Below, piece by piece: positions 1-8,523 of a stretch of 64,000 nt of DNA. The notes beneath the pieces are model-generated. The model saw only the letters and a program-made list of their open reading frames with translations, did no database searches and was not told the DNA's origin. The translations under genes and the position numbers were made by a program. Numbering within the stretch: position 1 is the stretch's first letter; each line of letters opens with the position of its first letter. Source of the DNA: Verrucomicrobiia bacterium (GTDB lineage: Bacteria; Verrucomicrobiota; Verrucomicrobiia; Verrucomicrobiales; Akkermansiaceae). The stretch lies in contig JAUIJB010000010.1 of NCBI GenBank assembly GCA_030430455.1, positions 1 through 64,000 on the forward strand, in the 5' to 3' direction.

Positions 1-151
1 GAAATCGTAGAAAGGAAGGTGAGGAGAGGACCCGGATTGCATCTGCATCCGCCCAATCAAAACAGCTGCCCCATTAGTACAAGCAAAATATGCTCAGTCG
101 AGCCTGCTGAATCCTTAAAGGCATTGGGCTGAAGCCTGCGGTCCGATTTCG

Positions 152-910
152 TCAGTCGTAGCGCACCGACTTGAGGTAGAGCCCGTCGGCCGGGGCGCAG
201 TGGGGCGCGCGGCCGTGGGGGAGGGAGGCGTCCTGGTCGAGCAGGCGGCCGAAGTCGTCGAGCCTCAGCCGGCCTTGGGCGACCTCGATCAGGCTGCCGG
301 TCAGCAACCGCACCATCTTGTAGAGGAAGCCGTCCCCGGTGAAGCGGAGCTCCCAGCCGTGGCCGCTGGTGCCCAGCTCGGCGCGGTGGATCGTGCGGCG
401 ATAGCTGGTCTCCCCGGTCTCGTTGCCGCGCAGCGCCGCGAAGGCACGGAAGTCGTGCTCGCCACGGACCATCTCGAGCGCCTGCTCGAGCTGGTTCGGG
501 TCGAGCTGGCGCGGCAGGTGCCAGACGAGCCCGGCGTCGAAGGGCGGCAGCACCGGCTCGGTGCGGATGCGGTAGCCGTAGGTCTTCGCGGTGGCGTCGA
601 AGCGGGCGTGGAAGTCGGCCGGGACCTCCTCGCACGCCAGCACGCGGATCGACGCCGGCAGCTTGGTGTTGAGCGCGGGAACCCAGTTGAAGGGGTTCAT
701 GGTGAGCTGCTCGGGGGCATCGAAGTGGGCGACCTGGGCGAGCGCGTGGACGCCGGCATCGGTCCGACCCGAGCCATGGATCCGCACCGGCTCCTTGGCG
801 GTCTCGCTGGCGGCGGCCTCGAGCAGGTCCTGCACCGTGTTGCCGCCGGGTTGGGACTGCCAGCCGAGGTGCGGGCGGCCGTCGTAGCTGACGATGATCT
901 TCAGTCGCAC
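152..910 (-). CDS. truA: tRNA pseudouridine(38-40) synthase TruA
   Basis: Isomerises uridine to pseudouridine in the anticodon stem-loop (positions 38-40) of many tRNAs, in the cytoplasm. The 252-aa product has the usual TruA length. The motif GRTDAGVHA at about residues 48-56 holds the catalytic aspartate (D51), and the N-terminal KIIVSYDG strand and a C-terminal FLYKMVR segment fit the family. It is transcribed divergently from the xerD-like gene, whose start lies about 65 bp away. The first 151 bases of the window, downstream of its stop, hold nothing recognisable. Family assignment is secure. Confidence 0.96.
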   Translation of the reverse strand: MRLKIIVSYDGRPHLGWQSQPGGNTVQDLLEAAASETAKEPVRIHGSGRTDAGVHALAQVAHFDAPEQLTMNPFNWVPALNTKLPASIRVLACEEVPADFHARFDATAKTYGYRIRTEPVLPPFDAGLVWHLPRQLDPNQLEQALEMVRGEHDFRAFAALRGNETGETSYRRTIHRAELGTSGHGWELRFTGDGFLYKMVRLLTGSLIEVAQGRLRLDDFGRLLDQDASLPHGRAPHCAPADGLYLKSVRYD

Positions 911-975
911 GGCGGCGAGAGTGGCGGGCCGGTTCGCGGGAGGCGAGGGAAACCCGGCTGGATTCGGGCGACGGA

Positions 976-1878
976 GTGCCGCATGCTGGCCGGGTGGAGC
1001 GGGAGATCGATGGGTTCATCCTCTGGCTGGCGACCGAGCGCGGCCTGTCGGAGGCCTACCAGCTGTCGGTGCGCCAGACGCTCGACCTGCTGCACCGCTG
1101 GGCCGGGCGCGAGGGGCTCGCGCTGGCCGACATCGGCACCGACGAGCTGGCGACCTTTCTCGGAGCGCGGAAGTCCGAGGGGCTCTCCAGCGCGTCGCTG
1201 CGGATCACCACGGTGCACCTGAAGATCTTCTTCCGCCGCCTGGCCGCCACCGGGCGGCTGGCGATGGATCCGGCCGAGCCCTTGATCGCCCCGCGCCCGG
1301 ACGGCTCGCTGCCGGAGACCTTCAGCGGTGGCGAGGTCGCGCGGCTGCTGGAGTCGATCGAGACCCGCGGCCCGCTCGACTTCCGCGACCGCGCGATGCT
1401 CGAGTTGTTCTACTCCTCGGGGCTTCGGCTCAGCGAGCTGTGTCGCCTGCGGCTCGAGGCCTACGACGCCGACGAGGGTTACCTGCGGGTCACCGGGAAG
1501 GGCAACAAGACCCGCATCATCCCCGCCGGTGGCCGGGCCCGCGAGGCGCTGAACGAGTACCTCGGCCAGGCCCGGCCGAAGCTGGTCTCGCGGCGCACCG
1601 GCTCGGAGGTCTTCCTGACGATCCACGGCAAGGCGCTGTCACCGGACCGGGTCCGCCAGGTCGTCAAGGAGCGCGCGGCGCGGGCCGGGATCGACCGCAA
1701 GGTCTATCCCCACCTGCTGCGGCACTCCTTCGCCACCCACCTGCTCGAGGGCGGCGCGGACCTGCGGGTGATCCAGGAACTGCTCGGCCACGCCGACATC
1801 TCGACCACGCAGATCTACACCCACGTCGAGGGCGCCCGCCTCAAGGCCGTGCACAAGAAGTTCCACCCGCGGGGGTGA
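976..1878 (+). CDS. xerD: Tyrosine recombinase XerD
   Basis: Site-specific recombinase that resolves chromosome dimers at dif, normally as a XerC/XerD heterotetramer with FtsK. The 300-aa product has the N-terminal SAM-like core-binding domain (about 1-105) and a catalytic domain with all expected residues: R151, K175, H246, R249, H272 and the nucleophile Y281. The C-terminal [20 protein letters not shown] followed by IYTHV resembles XerD more than XerC. The likely start is GTG at 976; a second in-frame GTG at 994 is possible. It is an isolated gene with no integron or phage context, so a housekeeping Xer is the better reading. Only the xerC/xerD choice is uncertain. Confidence 0.9.
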   Translation: MPHAGRVEREIDGFILWLATERGLSEAYQLSVRQTLDLLHRWAGREGLALADIGTDELATFLGARKSEGLSSASLRITTVHLKIFFRRLAATGRLAMDPAEPLIAPRPDGSLPETFSGGEVARLLESIETRGPLDFRDRAMLELFYSSGLRLSELCRLRLEAYDADEGYLRVTGKGNKTRIIPAGGRAREALNEYLGQARPKLVSRRTGSEVFLTIHGKALSPDRVRQVVKERAARAGIDRKVYPHLLRHSFATHLLEGGADLRVIQELLGHADISTTQIYTHVEGARLKAVHKKFHPRG

Positions 1879-1893
1879 GCACGCCCCGCTCAC
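1875..1893. terminator. Short hairpin between convergent genes
   Basis: GTGAGC (1875-1880) and GCTCAC (1888-1893) form a 6-bp stem with a 7-base loop. It overlaps the stop codons of xerD and the convergent secreted-protein gene. A TTCTT follows on the plus strand, so it may terminate transcription in both directions. It is small and only suggestive. Confidence 0.4.
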
Positions 1894-2561
1894 TTCTTCG
1901 GCACACCGAAGGGCTTGATCTCCAGCTTGGTGGGGGAGGCCCCGATTGCTTCGTCCGTGTCCTTGGCGTCGCCCCCGGACGGCTCGACCGCTGTGCCGTC
2001 GGTGTTCACCGGAAGGGCGACCGGGTGGACCACCAGCGCCTGGTAGAGCAGGTTGTAGTTGTGGCGGATGGCGGCGGGAAAGGACACCCGGCCGGCCTCG
2101 ACGATCTTCTCGCGCAGCAGCTTGGACGAGACATCGGCGACGAGGTCGGTGCCGACCTTGACCGCCTGGTCGACCCCGGTGAGCCGCCCGCCGGCGTCGG
2201 CACTCGCGCGGATCAGGTCGCTCGAAATGGTCCTCCCCTGGATCGCCAAGGTGGACTGGGCCGAGGTCAGTTCCCCGTCGGCGGCGAAGCTGATCTCGAG
2301 CACGGCGTGGTCGTTGTTGGCAAGCCAGCCGCGGAGGTGGTCGATGCGCACCGAGACGAAGATCCCGCCGTCGGGAGTCGGGGTGATCTCGGGCTCGTAG
2401 GTGCGGTACTTCGAGCCGGAGAGCTCGTAGTCGACCGTCCGTGCGCTGGCGTCCTTCCAGCCGCCCAGGCTGGTCCCGAAGGCCGGGATGTCGATCTCGA
2501 CACCGGCCTGGAGCGAGCCGGCCACCAGGCCGGCAATCAGGACGAAGACAGGCAGTTTCAT
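1890..2561 (-). CDS. Secreted hypothetical protein
   Basis: I do not recognise the family. The 223-aa product starts with a clear signal peptide ([20 protein letters not shown]), so it is probably periplasmic or outer-membrane associated. The middle (about 45-105) alternates hydrophobic and polar residues as in a beta-sheet domain, followed by a more helical part with a hydrophobic patch near residues 165-185 ([18 protein letters not shown]). The last 35 residues are polar and low-complexity. It converges with xerD, the stops being 11 bp apart. Coding reality is supported by the signal peptide, an ATG start and normal codon use. Confidence 0.7.
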   Translation of the reverse strand: MKLPVFVLIAGLVAGSLQAGVEIDIPAFGTSLGGWKDASARTVDYELSGSKYRTYEPEITPTPDGGIFVSVRIDHLRGWLANNDHAVLEISFAADGELTSAQSTLAIQGRTISSDLIRASADAGGRLTGVDQAVKVGTDLVADVSSKLLREKIVEAGRVSFPAAIRHNYNLLYQALVVHPVALPVNTDGTAVEPSGGDAKDTDEAIGASPTKLEIKPFGVPKK

Positions 2562-2652
2562 GGCCTTTCGGGAAGGAGGGGAGGGTCGGGAGAAACGACG
2601 AGGACCGCGCGGGGACCGCGAGTGGATCTACCCGGGCAGCGACGCCGATCGT

Positions 2653-3066
2653 TCATTTGGTTTCGGGAAAGCCAGCGCCGCCCGAGGAGCCCTCGAGGCT
2701 GTCGCCGAACAGGCGGGCCGTCTGCAGGCTGGCCTTGGCCTTGTGGGCGTCCTTGACGTAGGTCGCGACGGTCCCCAGCGCGGCCACCAGCGCGGCCCAG
2801 TCGTCGCCGAATCCTGCGCCCGGGATCAGGTCGGGCACGAGGTCGGCGGGCAGAATCAGGTAGCCCAAGGCGCCGACGATCACTCCCTTGGCCCAAGCCG
2901 GGGTGTCGGCGTCGCCCAGACAGTGGAACAGGGTCAGGGCGGTGAGCACCGCCTTGCGGCCCAGCACGGCGCCGTAGCGGCGCAGCTTCGCCCACAGCCG
3001 GGGGCCGGAATACCAATGGTCGGTCTGCAGTCGGCGGGCGAGTTCGGGGTCCATCGGGCGGGCCAT
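2653..3066 (-). CDS. DUF1232 (YkvA-like) membrane protein
   Basis: A 137-aa protein starting at ATG 3066; a TTG 33 bases upstream would add 11 residues. The centre holds the DUF1232 signature: a hydrophobic helix ([20 protein letters not shown]) with the conserved ILPxDLxPDxIPxxGFxDD pattern, then a second helix ([19 protein letters not shown]). DUF1232 proteins are small helical membrane-associated proteins of unknown function. It is divergent from the uracil-DNA glycosylase gene, with 75 bp between the starts. Confidence 0.85.
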   Translation of the reverse strand: MARPMDPELARRLQTDHWYSGPRLWAKLRRYGAVLGRKAVLTALTLFHCLGDADTPAWAKGVIVGALGYLILPADLVPDLIPGAGFGDDWAALVAALGTVATYVKDAHKAKASLQTARLFGDSLEGSSGGAGFPETK

Positions 3067-3141
3067 TCTGCCCGCTTCGGGGGTTTCGGGCAAGGACAAG
3101 GGGGATTGTCAGCCGCGCGCCGGCGGCCTAGCCTCGCCGGC

Positions 3142-4002
3142 GTGAGTCAGGTGGTCGAAAGCTTGGTGGATTACCTCCGGGGACGTGTGGCGGCGGGCCA
3201 GACGAGCGTCTACCTCGACGAGCAGGCCAAGGAGGTGCTGCGCGAGTTCTTCCGCCGCGGCGGCCGCCGGAGGAAGCCGGAAGCGAGCCGCAGTGCGGCG
3301 CCGGCCACCCCCGCGGCGCCGGCACCACGGGAGGCCCCGCAACCGGCGGCCACCGAACTGGTGGTGAGCGGCTCGACCGCCGCCGAGAAGATCGCCTCGC
3401 TGCGGGCCCAGGCGGAGAACTGGGAGCCGGCGCGGCGCCTCGGCAGCCTGCGTGACACGATGGTCTTCTCGACCGGGAACCCGGAGGCCGAGGTGATGCT
3501 GGTCGGCGAGGCACCCGGCTACCAGGAGGAGCGGGAACGCGAACCCTTCGTCGGTCCGGCGGGCCAGAAGCTCAACGACATCCTCAAGGCCATGGGCCTC
3601 GGGCGCGACCGGGTCTACATCTCCAACATCGTCAAGTTCCGCCCGGCGATGAACCGGCAGACGACCAACAACCGCAAGCCGAGCCCGGAGGAAATGGCCT
3701 CGTGCCTGCCCTTCGTGCGGGCCGAGGTGGGCGTGGTTCGGCCGAAGTGCCTGGTCGCCCTGGGCGGCACCGCGGCCGAGGGGCTGCTCGGCCTGGCCGG
3801 CTCGGTCGGCTCGATGCGCGGCCGCTGGCACGATTTCGAGGGCATCCCGGTGCGCGTCACCTACCACCCGGCGTACCTGCTCCACGGCCGCGCCGGCCTG
3901 CAGGACAAGCGCCGGATCTGGGAGGACATGCTCGCGGTGATGGAGCGCCTCGGCATGCCGGTCAGCGAGAAGCAGCGCGGGTTCTTCCTGCCGAAGTCCT
4001 GA
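3142..4002 (+). CDS. Family 4-like uracil-DNA glycosylase lacking most Fe-S cysteines
   Basis: Removes uracil from DNA as the first step of base-excision repair, if active. Of 286 aa starting at GTG 3142, residues 1-45 are helical, 46-75 form an Ala/Pro-rich linker, and 85-286 are the UDG fold. Visible family 4 motifs are GEAPG (122-126), PFVGPAGQ (135-142), SNIVKFRP (161-168) and a C-terminal TYHPAYLL. Family 4 enzymes bind a 4Fe-4S cluster with four cysteines. Here the N-terminal CxxC is gone (AENWEPARRL in its place), the KCRP cysteine is F166, and only C188 (EEMASCLPF) remains. The cluster is therefore probably absent. The start is chosen because upstream in-frame sequence overlaps the divergent DUF1232 gene and looks non-coding. 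Confidence 0.88.
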   Translation: MSQVVESLVDYLRGRVAAGQTSVYLDEQAKEVLREFFRRGGRRRKPEASRSAAPATPAAPAPREAPQPAATELVVSGSTAAEKIASLRAQAENWEPARRLGSLRDTMVFSTGNPEAEVMLVGEAPGYQEEREREPFVGPAGQKLNDILKAMGLGRDRVYISNIVKFRPAMNRQTTNNRKPSPEEMASCLPFVRAEVGVVRPKCLVALGGTAAEGLLGLAGSVGSMRGRWHDFEGIPVRVTYHPAYLLHGRAGLQDKRRIWEDMLAVMERLGMPVSEKQRGFFLPKS

Positions 4003-4049
4003 AGCCGCCCGCTTGACAGCACGGGAGCCCGGGCTTTGCTGGTGGGATC

Positions 4050-4856
4050 ATGAAACTCCCGACGCCCGCCCCCGCGGCCCTTCCCGCCTTCCTCGCCTCG
4101 CTCGTCCTGGCGCCCCTGCTCGCCTCCGCGGCCCTCGTCGAGGAGACCGTCGAGTACGAGAGCGACGGCACCGTTCTCGAGGGCTTCCACGTCTACGACG
4201 ACTCGGTCGAGGGCAAGCGCCCCGGGGTCCTGGTGATCCACCAGTGGACCGGCCTCACGGACTACGAGAAAGACCGTAGCCGGCAGCTGGCCGAGCTCGG
4301 CTACAACGTCTTCGCCGCCGACATCTACGGCAAGGGGATCCGCCCGGATCCGCCGGAGGCGGGCCAGCAGGCCGGCAAGTTCAAGGGCGACCGCAAGCTC
4401 TACCGCGAGCGCCTGATGGCCGGGCTCGGGCAGCTCGGGAACGACGAGCGGACCGACGCCGGCCGGATCGCCGCGATCGGCTACTGCTTCGGCGGGACCG
4501 GCGTGCTTGAGCTGGCCCGGGCCGGGGCCGACATCGCCGGCGTGGTCTCCTTCCACGGCGGCCTCGGCGCCGCCGCGGGCATGGAGGCCTCGAAAGGCGA
4601 CGTGAAGGCCTCGGTGCTGGTGTGCCACGGCGCGGTCGACCCCCACGTGCCCGACGACGAGGTCGCCGCCTTCGCCGGCGAAATGAGGCAGGCCGGGGCC
4701 GACTGGCAGCTGATCGCCTACGGCGGCGCCGTCCACGCCTTCACCCAGAAGATGGCCGGCGACGACCCCTCGAACGGCGCGGCCTACGACGAGGCCGCGG
4801 ACCGGCGCTCGTGGAAGGCGATGCAGGTCTTCTTCGACGAGATCTTCGCCGAGTGA
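4050..4856 (+). CDS. Secreted dienelactone hydrolase-family alpha/beta hydrolase
   Basis: A 268-aa alpha/beta hydrolase of the dienelactone hydrolase family, preceded by a signal peptide (cleavage near residue 27, ...LLASA-AL), so likely periplasmic. The nucleophile is a cysteine in GYCFGG (C146), with D197 (HGAVDPHVP) and H229 (AVHAF) completing the Cys-Asp-His triad. VLVIHQWTGLT (about 60-70) is the oxyanion region. The natural substrate cannot be read from the sequence; exported homologues are common and poorly characterised. It is 47 bp downstream of the glycosylase and 46 bp upstream of the SOUL lipoprotein, so all three may be co-transcribed. Confidence 0.9.
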   Translation: MKLPTPAPAALPAFLASLVLAPLLASAALVEETVEYESDGTVLEGFHVYDDSVEGKRPGVLVIHQWTGLTDYEKDRSRQLAELGYNVFAADIYGKGIRPDPPEAGQQAGKFKGDRKLYRERLMAGLGQLGNDERTDAGRIAAIGYCFGGTGVLELARAGADIAGVVSFHGGLGAAAGMEASKGDVKASVLVCHGAVDPHVPDDEVAAFAGEMRQAGADWQLIAYGGAVHAFTQKMAGDDPSNGAAYDEAADRRSWKAMQVFFDEIFAE

Positions 4857-4902
4857 GCGCGATTCTTGATGCGCCGCGCCCCATCCATGCTTGCTTGCCG
4901 GC

Positions 4903-5493
4903 ATGAAAATCCGATTGATCCCCGCGCTGCTGCTCCTGACCGGCTGCTCGCTCGCCGCCGACCGCGGCGGGGAGGCCTCGAAGGCCGGATACGTCGATGA
5001 GGCACCGCTGCCGCAGGGCTGGCCGAAACCCGGTCCCTACGGCGAGGTGGCCGAGAAGCAATTGCCGGCCTACCGCGCCGCCTTCACCACCGGCAAGGGC
5101 GAGACGCGTGCCTTCTGGACGCTCTTCGGGCACATCCAGAAGAACGACATCCCGATGACCGCACCCGTCGAGATGGCGATGGACGAGGAGGACGGCGGCC
5201 TCGAGCAGTCTTCCATGGCGTTCCTCTACCAGAACACGGACGTCGGGGCGACCGGACCCGATGGCGACAAGGTGGAGGTGCGCGACGTCCCGGCGGCGAG
5301 GGTCCTGAGCTACGCCTGGCAGGGTCCCGACTCGGAGGCCAACATCGCCACGGCGCGGAAGCAGTTGGAGGCCGCCCTCGCCGCGAGGAAGCTCGAGCCC
5401 GGCGCCTTCCGCCTGCTCGGCTACAACGGTCCCGGCACCCCGCGCGACCAGAAGACCTGGGAGCTGCAGGCGGTGCTGGAGCGTTCGCCCTGA
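4903..5493 (+). CDS. SOUL/HEBP-family lipoprotein
   Basis: A 196-aa protein with a lipoprotein signal peptide: MKIRLIPALLLLTGCSLA, lipobox LLTGC with the cysteine at residue 16. The mature part is a SOUL haem-binding-like domain, recognisable from the PYGEVAEKQLPAYRAAF opening, LFGHIQKNDIPMTAPVEM in the middle and the FRLLGYNGPGTP end. SOUL proteins bind haem or tetrapyrroles in some eukaryotic members; bacterial exported forms are of unknown role. ATG 4903 is preferred over a TTG at 4891 because it begins directly with the signal peptide. Confidence 0.88.
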   Translation: MKIRLIPALLLLTGCSLAADRGGEASKAGYVDEAPLPQGWPKPGPYGEVAEKQLPAYRAAFTTGKGETRAFWTLFGHIQKNDIPMTAPVEMAMDEEDGGLEQSSMAFLYQNTDVGATGPDGDKVEVRDVPAARVLSYAWQGPDSEANIATARKQLEAALAARKLEPGAFRLLGYNGPGTPRDQKTWELQAVLERSP

Positions 5494-5500
5494 GAGCCCT

Positions 5501-5593
5501 GCGGGGTTCGCCGTGAATGCTCGCGAGGTTTGTTGTGCAAGCCCCGCGAGGATTTGCTGTGGAAGTTTCGCGAGGGTCCGCTTTGGGAGTTCC
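5501..5593. repeat. Degenerate tandem repeat, period about 24 bp
   Basis: Four imperfect units start with GCGGGG or GCGAGG at 5501, 5523, 5546 and 5570 (lengths 22, 23, 24 and 24). Each runs G/T-rich and ends in a pyrimidine-rich stretch. They fill the gap between the SOUL gene and the convergent miaB gene, directly next to the 27-bp dispersed repeat. No function is evident. Confidence 0.6.
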
Positions 5594-5605
5594 GCTCCGG
5601 GAGCC

Positions 5606-5632
5606 CGGGCGCGACTGGGGTCGCGCGGTCCG
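5606..5632. repeat. Dispersed 27-bp hairpin repeat, copy 1
   Basis: Identical over 27 bp to 28671-28697 and 33055-33081. The core GCGCGACTGGGGTCGCGC is a perfect 7-bp inverted repeat around a 4-base loop, followed by GGTCCG. This copy begins 22 bp beyond the miaB stop codon. Confidence 0.85.
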
Positions 5633-5654
5633 CGCCGTGCCGTCCGTTCGGGGC

Positions 5655-7025
5655 CTAGACCACCTCGCCGTAGAGCGTGAAGCCGGTCGACTCGTTGACG
5701 TCGACCTCGAGCACCCGGCCGGTGAGCTTGGCCGCGTCACCCTCGAAGATGACGATCTTGTTCTGCGGCGTGCGCCCGCCGAGTCGCGCGCGGTTGGTCT
5801 TCGACGGCCCCTCGCAGAGCACCTGCTGGCGGGTGCCGACGAGCCTGCCGTTGATCTCGCGGGTGATCCGGTTGACCGCATCGAGGAGCCGCTGGTTGCG
5901 CTCCTCCTTGACCCGCTCGGGGAGCTGCCCGTCCATCTCCGCCGCCGGCGTGTCCTTGCGCTTCGAGTAGCGGAACACGAAGGCGTTGTCGAAGCGCAGC
6001 TGCTCGACGCAGTCGAGCGTCTGCTGGAAGTCCTCCTCGGTCTCGCCGGGGAAGCCGACGATGATGTCGGTGGTGATGGCCAGGTCCGGGCGCGCGGCGC
6101 GCATCTTCCCGCAGATCGAGACGAACTTCTCGTTCTTGTACGGCCGCCGCATCGCCCGCAGGATCCGGTCGCTGCCGCTCTGCATCGGGAAGTGGATGTG
6201 CGAGCAGAGCTTCGGCAGGTAGGTGAAGGCGGCGACCAGGTCGTCGCGGTAGCCGATCGGGTGCGGCGAGGTGAAGCGGATCCGCTCGATGCCGTCGACC
6301 TCGTGGACCGCCTCGAGGAGCTGGACGAAGGGCGACTTGCCGTCGATCCGGTCGAACTCGGTGCGGCCGTAGAGATTCACGATCTGGCCGAGCAGGGTGA
6401 CCTCCTTCACGCCGCCGGCGGCGAGACGGCGGACTTCCTCGACGATTTCCGCAATCGGCCGGCCGCGCTCCTTGCCGCGGGTGTCGGGGACGATGCAGAA
6501 GGAGCAACGCATGTTGCAGCCCTGCATGATCGAGACGTAGGCGGTGGCCTGGAAGTCCTTCGGGGTGTGGTCGCGGATGGTGTTCTGCGAGCCCTCCTCC
6601 TCGGCGACGTCGCAGACGTTCTCGCCGTGGAGCGAGAGCGCCGGGTCGTCCATGCGGCGCTCGAGGCGGCGGCGCAGGATGCCGTCGACGTAGTCGAAGA
6701 CCTTGTGGTACTTCTGGGTGCCGACGACCACGTCGAGGTGAGGCACCCGTTCGAACAGCTCGGGGCCGCGGCTCTGGGCCATGCAGCCCATGAAGCCGTA
6801 GACGACATGGGGCCGCTCCCGGCGGTAGGCACCCATCAGCCCCATCTTGCCGAGCGCCTTCTGCTCGGCCTGGTCGCGCACCGAGCAGGTGTTGATCAGG
6901 ATGGCGTCGGCCTCGGTCTCGCGGTCGGTGACCGTGTAGCCGCCCTCCGCGAACATCTGCGCCACCTGTTCGGAGTCGCGGGCGTTCATCTGGCAACCGT
7001 AGGTGCGGATGTGGACCTTGGGCAT
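5655..7025 (-). CDS. miaB: tRNA-2-methylthio-N6-isopentenyladenosine synthase MiaB
   Basis: A radical-SAM methylthiotransferase that adds a 2-methylthio group to i6A37 of tRNAs reading UNN codons. The 456-aa product has the UPF0004 domain with cluster ligands C11, C47 and C81, the radical-SAM motif C170-x3-C174-x2-C177 (GCNMRCSFC), and a C-terminal TRAM domain (about 385-456). The start ATG 7025 begins the canonical PKVHIRTYGCQMN sequence; the reading frame continues upstream without a stop but overlaps lysC on the other strand and is not coding. It is divergent from lysC. Confidence 0.96.
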   Translation of the reverse strand: MPKVHIRTYGCQMNARDSEQVAQMFAEGGYTVTDRETEADAILINTCSVRDQAEQKALGKMGLMGAYRRERPHVVYGFMGCMAQSRGPELFERVPHLDVVVGTQKYHKVFDYVDGILRRRLERRMDDPALSLHGENVCDVAEEEGSQNTIRDHTPKDFQATAYVSIMQGCNMRCSFCIVPDTRGKERGRPIAEIVEEVRRLAAGGVKEVTLLGQIVNLYGRTEFDRIDGKSPFVQLLEAVHEVDGIERIRFTSPHPIGYRDDLVAAFTYLPKLCSHIHFPMQSGSDRILRAMRRPYKNEKFVSICGKMRAARPDLAITTDIIVGFPGETEEDFQQTLDCVEQLRFDNAFVFRYSKRKDTPAAEMDGQLPERVKEERNQRLLDAVNRITREINGRLVGTRQQVLCEGPSKTNRARLGGRTPQNKIVIFEGDAAKLTGRVLEVDVNESTGFTLYGEVV

Positions 7026-7160
7026 GGCGTGGGGGCGGGACCCTAGGGCCTCGGCCCGCCGGGGGCAAGCCGCGGAGCGGGGAACCCGGGCCGGCCGCCG
7101 CGGGCCGGGGAACCGCGGGCTTGCATTGAAGCCCCGCTCCTCCTTCACTCCCGGCCTCCG

Positions 7161-8387
7161 ATGGCCCTGATCGTCCAGAAATACGGCGGCACCTCGGTCG
7201 GGTCCCTCGACCGGATCCGCAACGTCGCGGCCCGCATCCAGCGCACCGTCGAGGCCGGCAACCAGGTGGTCGCCGTGGTCTCCGCCATGGGCGGGGTCAC
7301 CGACCGGCTGATCGCGATGGCGCGGGAACTCGCCCCCGAGCCGCCGGAGCGCGAGATGGACGTGCTGCTGGCCACCGGCGAGCAGCAGTCGATCGCGCTG
7401 CTGTCGATGGCCCTCCGCACGCTTGGCGTCGAGGCGGTCTCGGTCACCGGCCGCCAGGCCGGGATCCAGACGACCGGCTCCCACACCCGCGGACGCATCG
7501 ACCGGATCGACCCGGTGTGGATGAACCGCGAGCTGGGCGAGGGCAGGACGCTGATCGTGGCCGGGTTCCAGGGCATCACCGGCGAGGGTCTCATCCACAC
7601 CCTCGGTCGCGGCGGTTCCGACCTCACCGCCATTGCGGTGGCCTCGGCGGTCGGCGCGGACGTCTGCCAGATCCTGACCGACGTCGACGGCGTCTACACC
7701 TGCGACCCGCGGGTGGTGCCGAACGCGCGCAAGCTTCCCGAGATTTCCTACGATGAAATGCTGGAAATGGCCTCGTCCGGATCGAAGGTCATGCAGTCGC
7801 GATCGGTCGAGTTCGCGAAGAAGTACGGGGTCGTCTTCGAAGTGCGCTCCTCGTTGAATGAGAACCCGGGCACGATGGTGCTCGAAGAACATCCCGCCAT
7901 GGAAAACGTCGTCATCCGCGGAGTCTCGATCGAGCGCTCCCAGGCCCGAGTCACCATCACCGGCATTCCCGACGAGCCCGGCATGTCCGGCCGGATCCTC
8001 GGGGTGCTCGCCGAGGCCGAGATCAACATCGACATGATCGTGTCCAACATCGCCCACGACGGCATGGCGCGGCACTCGTTCACAATGCACATGAACGACC
8101 TCGGCCGTGCCCAGGTCGCGCTGAAGCCGGTGCTGACCGACGTCGGGCCCGAGGCGGCGATCGAGACCGAGGCGGGCATCGCCAAGCTCTCCTGCGTCGG
8201 CATCGGCATGCGCTCGCACTCCGGCGTGGCGGCGCGGATGTTCCAGGCGCTCGGTGATGCCGGCATCAACATCGGGATGATCTCGACCTCCGAGATCAAG
8301 ATCGCGGTGACGGTCGACGAGACACGGATCGAGGACGCGGCGCGCGCGGTCCACGACGTCTTCGGCCTCGACAAGGCCCCGGCCTGA
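7161..8387 (+). CDS. lysC: Aspartate kinase
   Basis: Phosphorylates L-aspartate, the first step of the lysine, threonine and methionine (and diaminopimelate) pathways. The 408-aa length is that of the monofunctional, ACT-domain class found in most bacteria. It starts with the kinase motif KYGGTSVGS (residues 7-15) and has GRGGSDLTA in the nucleotide-binding region. Two ACT domains follow from about residue 265 (ITGIPDEPGMSGRIL) and 345 (VGIGMRSHSGVAARMF), where lysine and/or threonine would bind for feedback control. It is monocistronic as far as can be seen. Confidence 0.96.
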   Translation: MALIVQKYGGTSVGSLDRIRNVAARIQRTVEAGNQVVAVVSAMGGVTDRLIAMARELAPEPPEREMDVLLATGEQQSIALLSMALRTLGVEAVSVTGRQAGIQTTGSHTRGRIDRIDPVWMNRELGEGRTLIVAGFQGITGEGLIHTLGRGGSDLTAIAVASAVGADVCQILTDVDGVYTCDPRVVPNARKLPEISYDEMLEMASSGSKVMQSRSVEFAKKYGVVFEVRSSLNENPGTMVLEEHPAMENVVIRGVSIERSQARVTITGIPDEPGMSGRILGVLAEAEINIDMIVSNIAHDGMARHSFTMHMNDLGRAQVALKPVLTDVGPEAAIETEAGIAKLSCVGIGMRSHSGVAARMFQALGDAGINIGMISTSEIKIAVTVDETRIEDAARAVHDVFGLDKAPA

Positions 8388-8523
8388 GCGGCGCGCCGGG
8401 GCGCTGACCGAGTCCCGGGTCGACAAGCCGTCCACCTGCGCTAGCTTAGCATTCGCTGGGCGATTGTGCCCGGTCCTTCCCTCCGGTCCCGCCGTTCGAT
8501 CCCCCGATCCATCCCCCCGATTC

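Noticed and set aside
976-1878. XerD as an integron or phage integrase
   Set aside because: There are no attachment-site repeats, cassettes, tRNA or phage genes nearby, and the C-terminus is XerD-like.
2488-3141. Open frame continuing upstream of the family 4-like glycosylase
   Set aside because: It overlaps the DUF1232 gene on the other strand and has no family features; the start at GTG 3142 matches the family.
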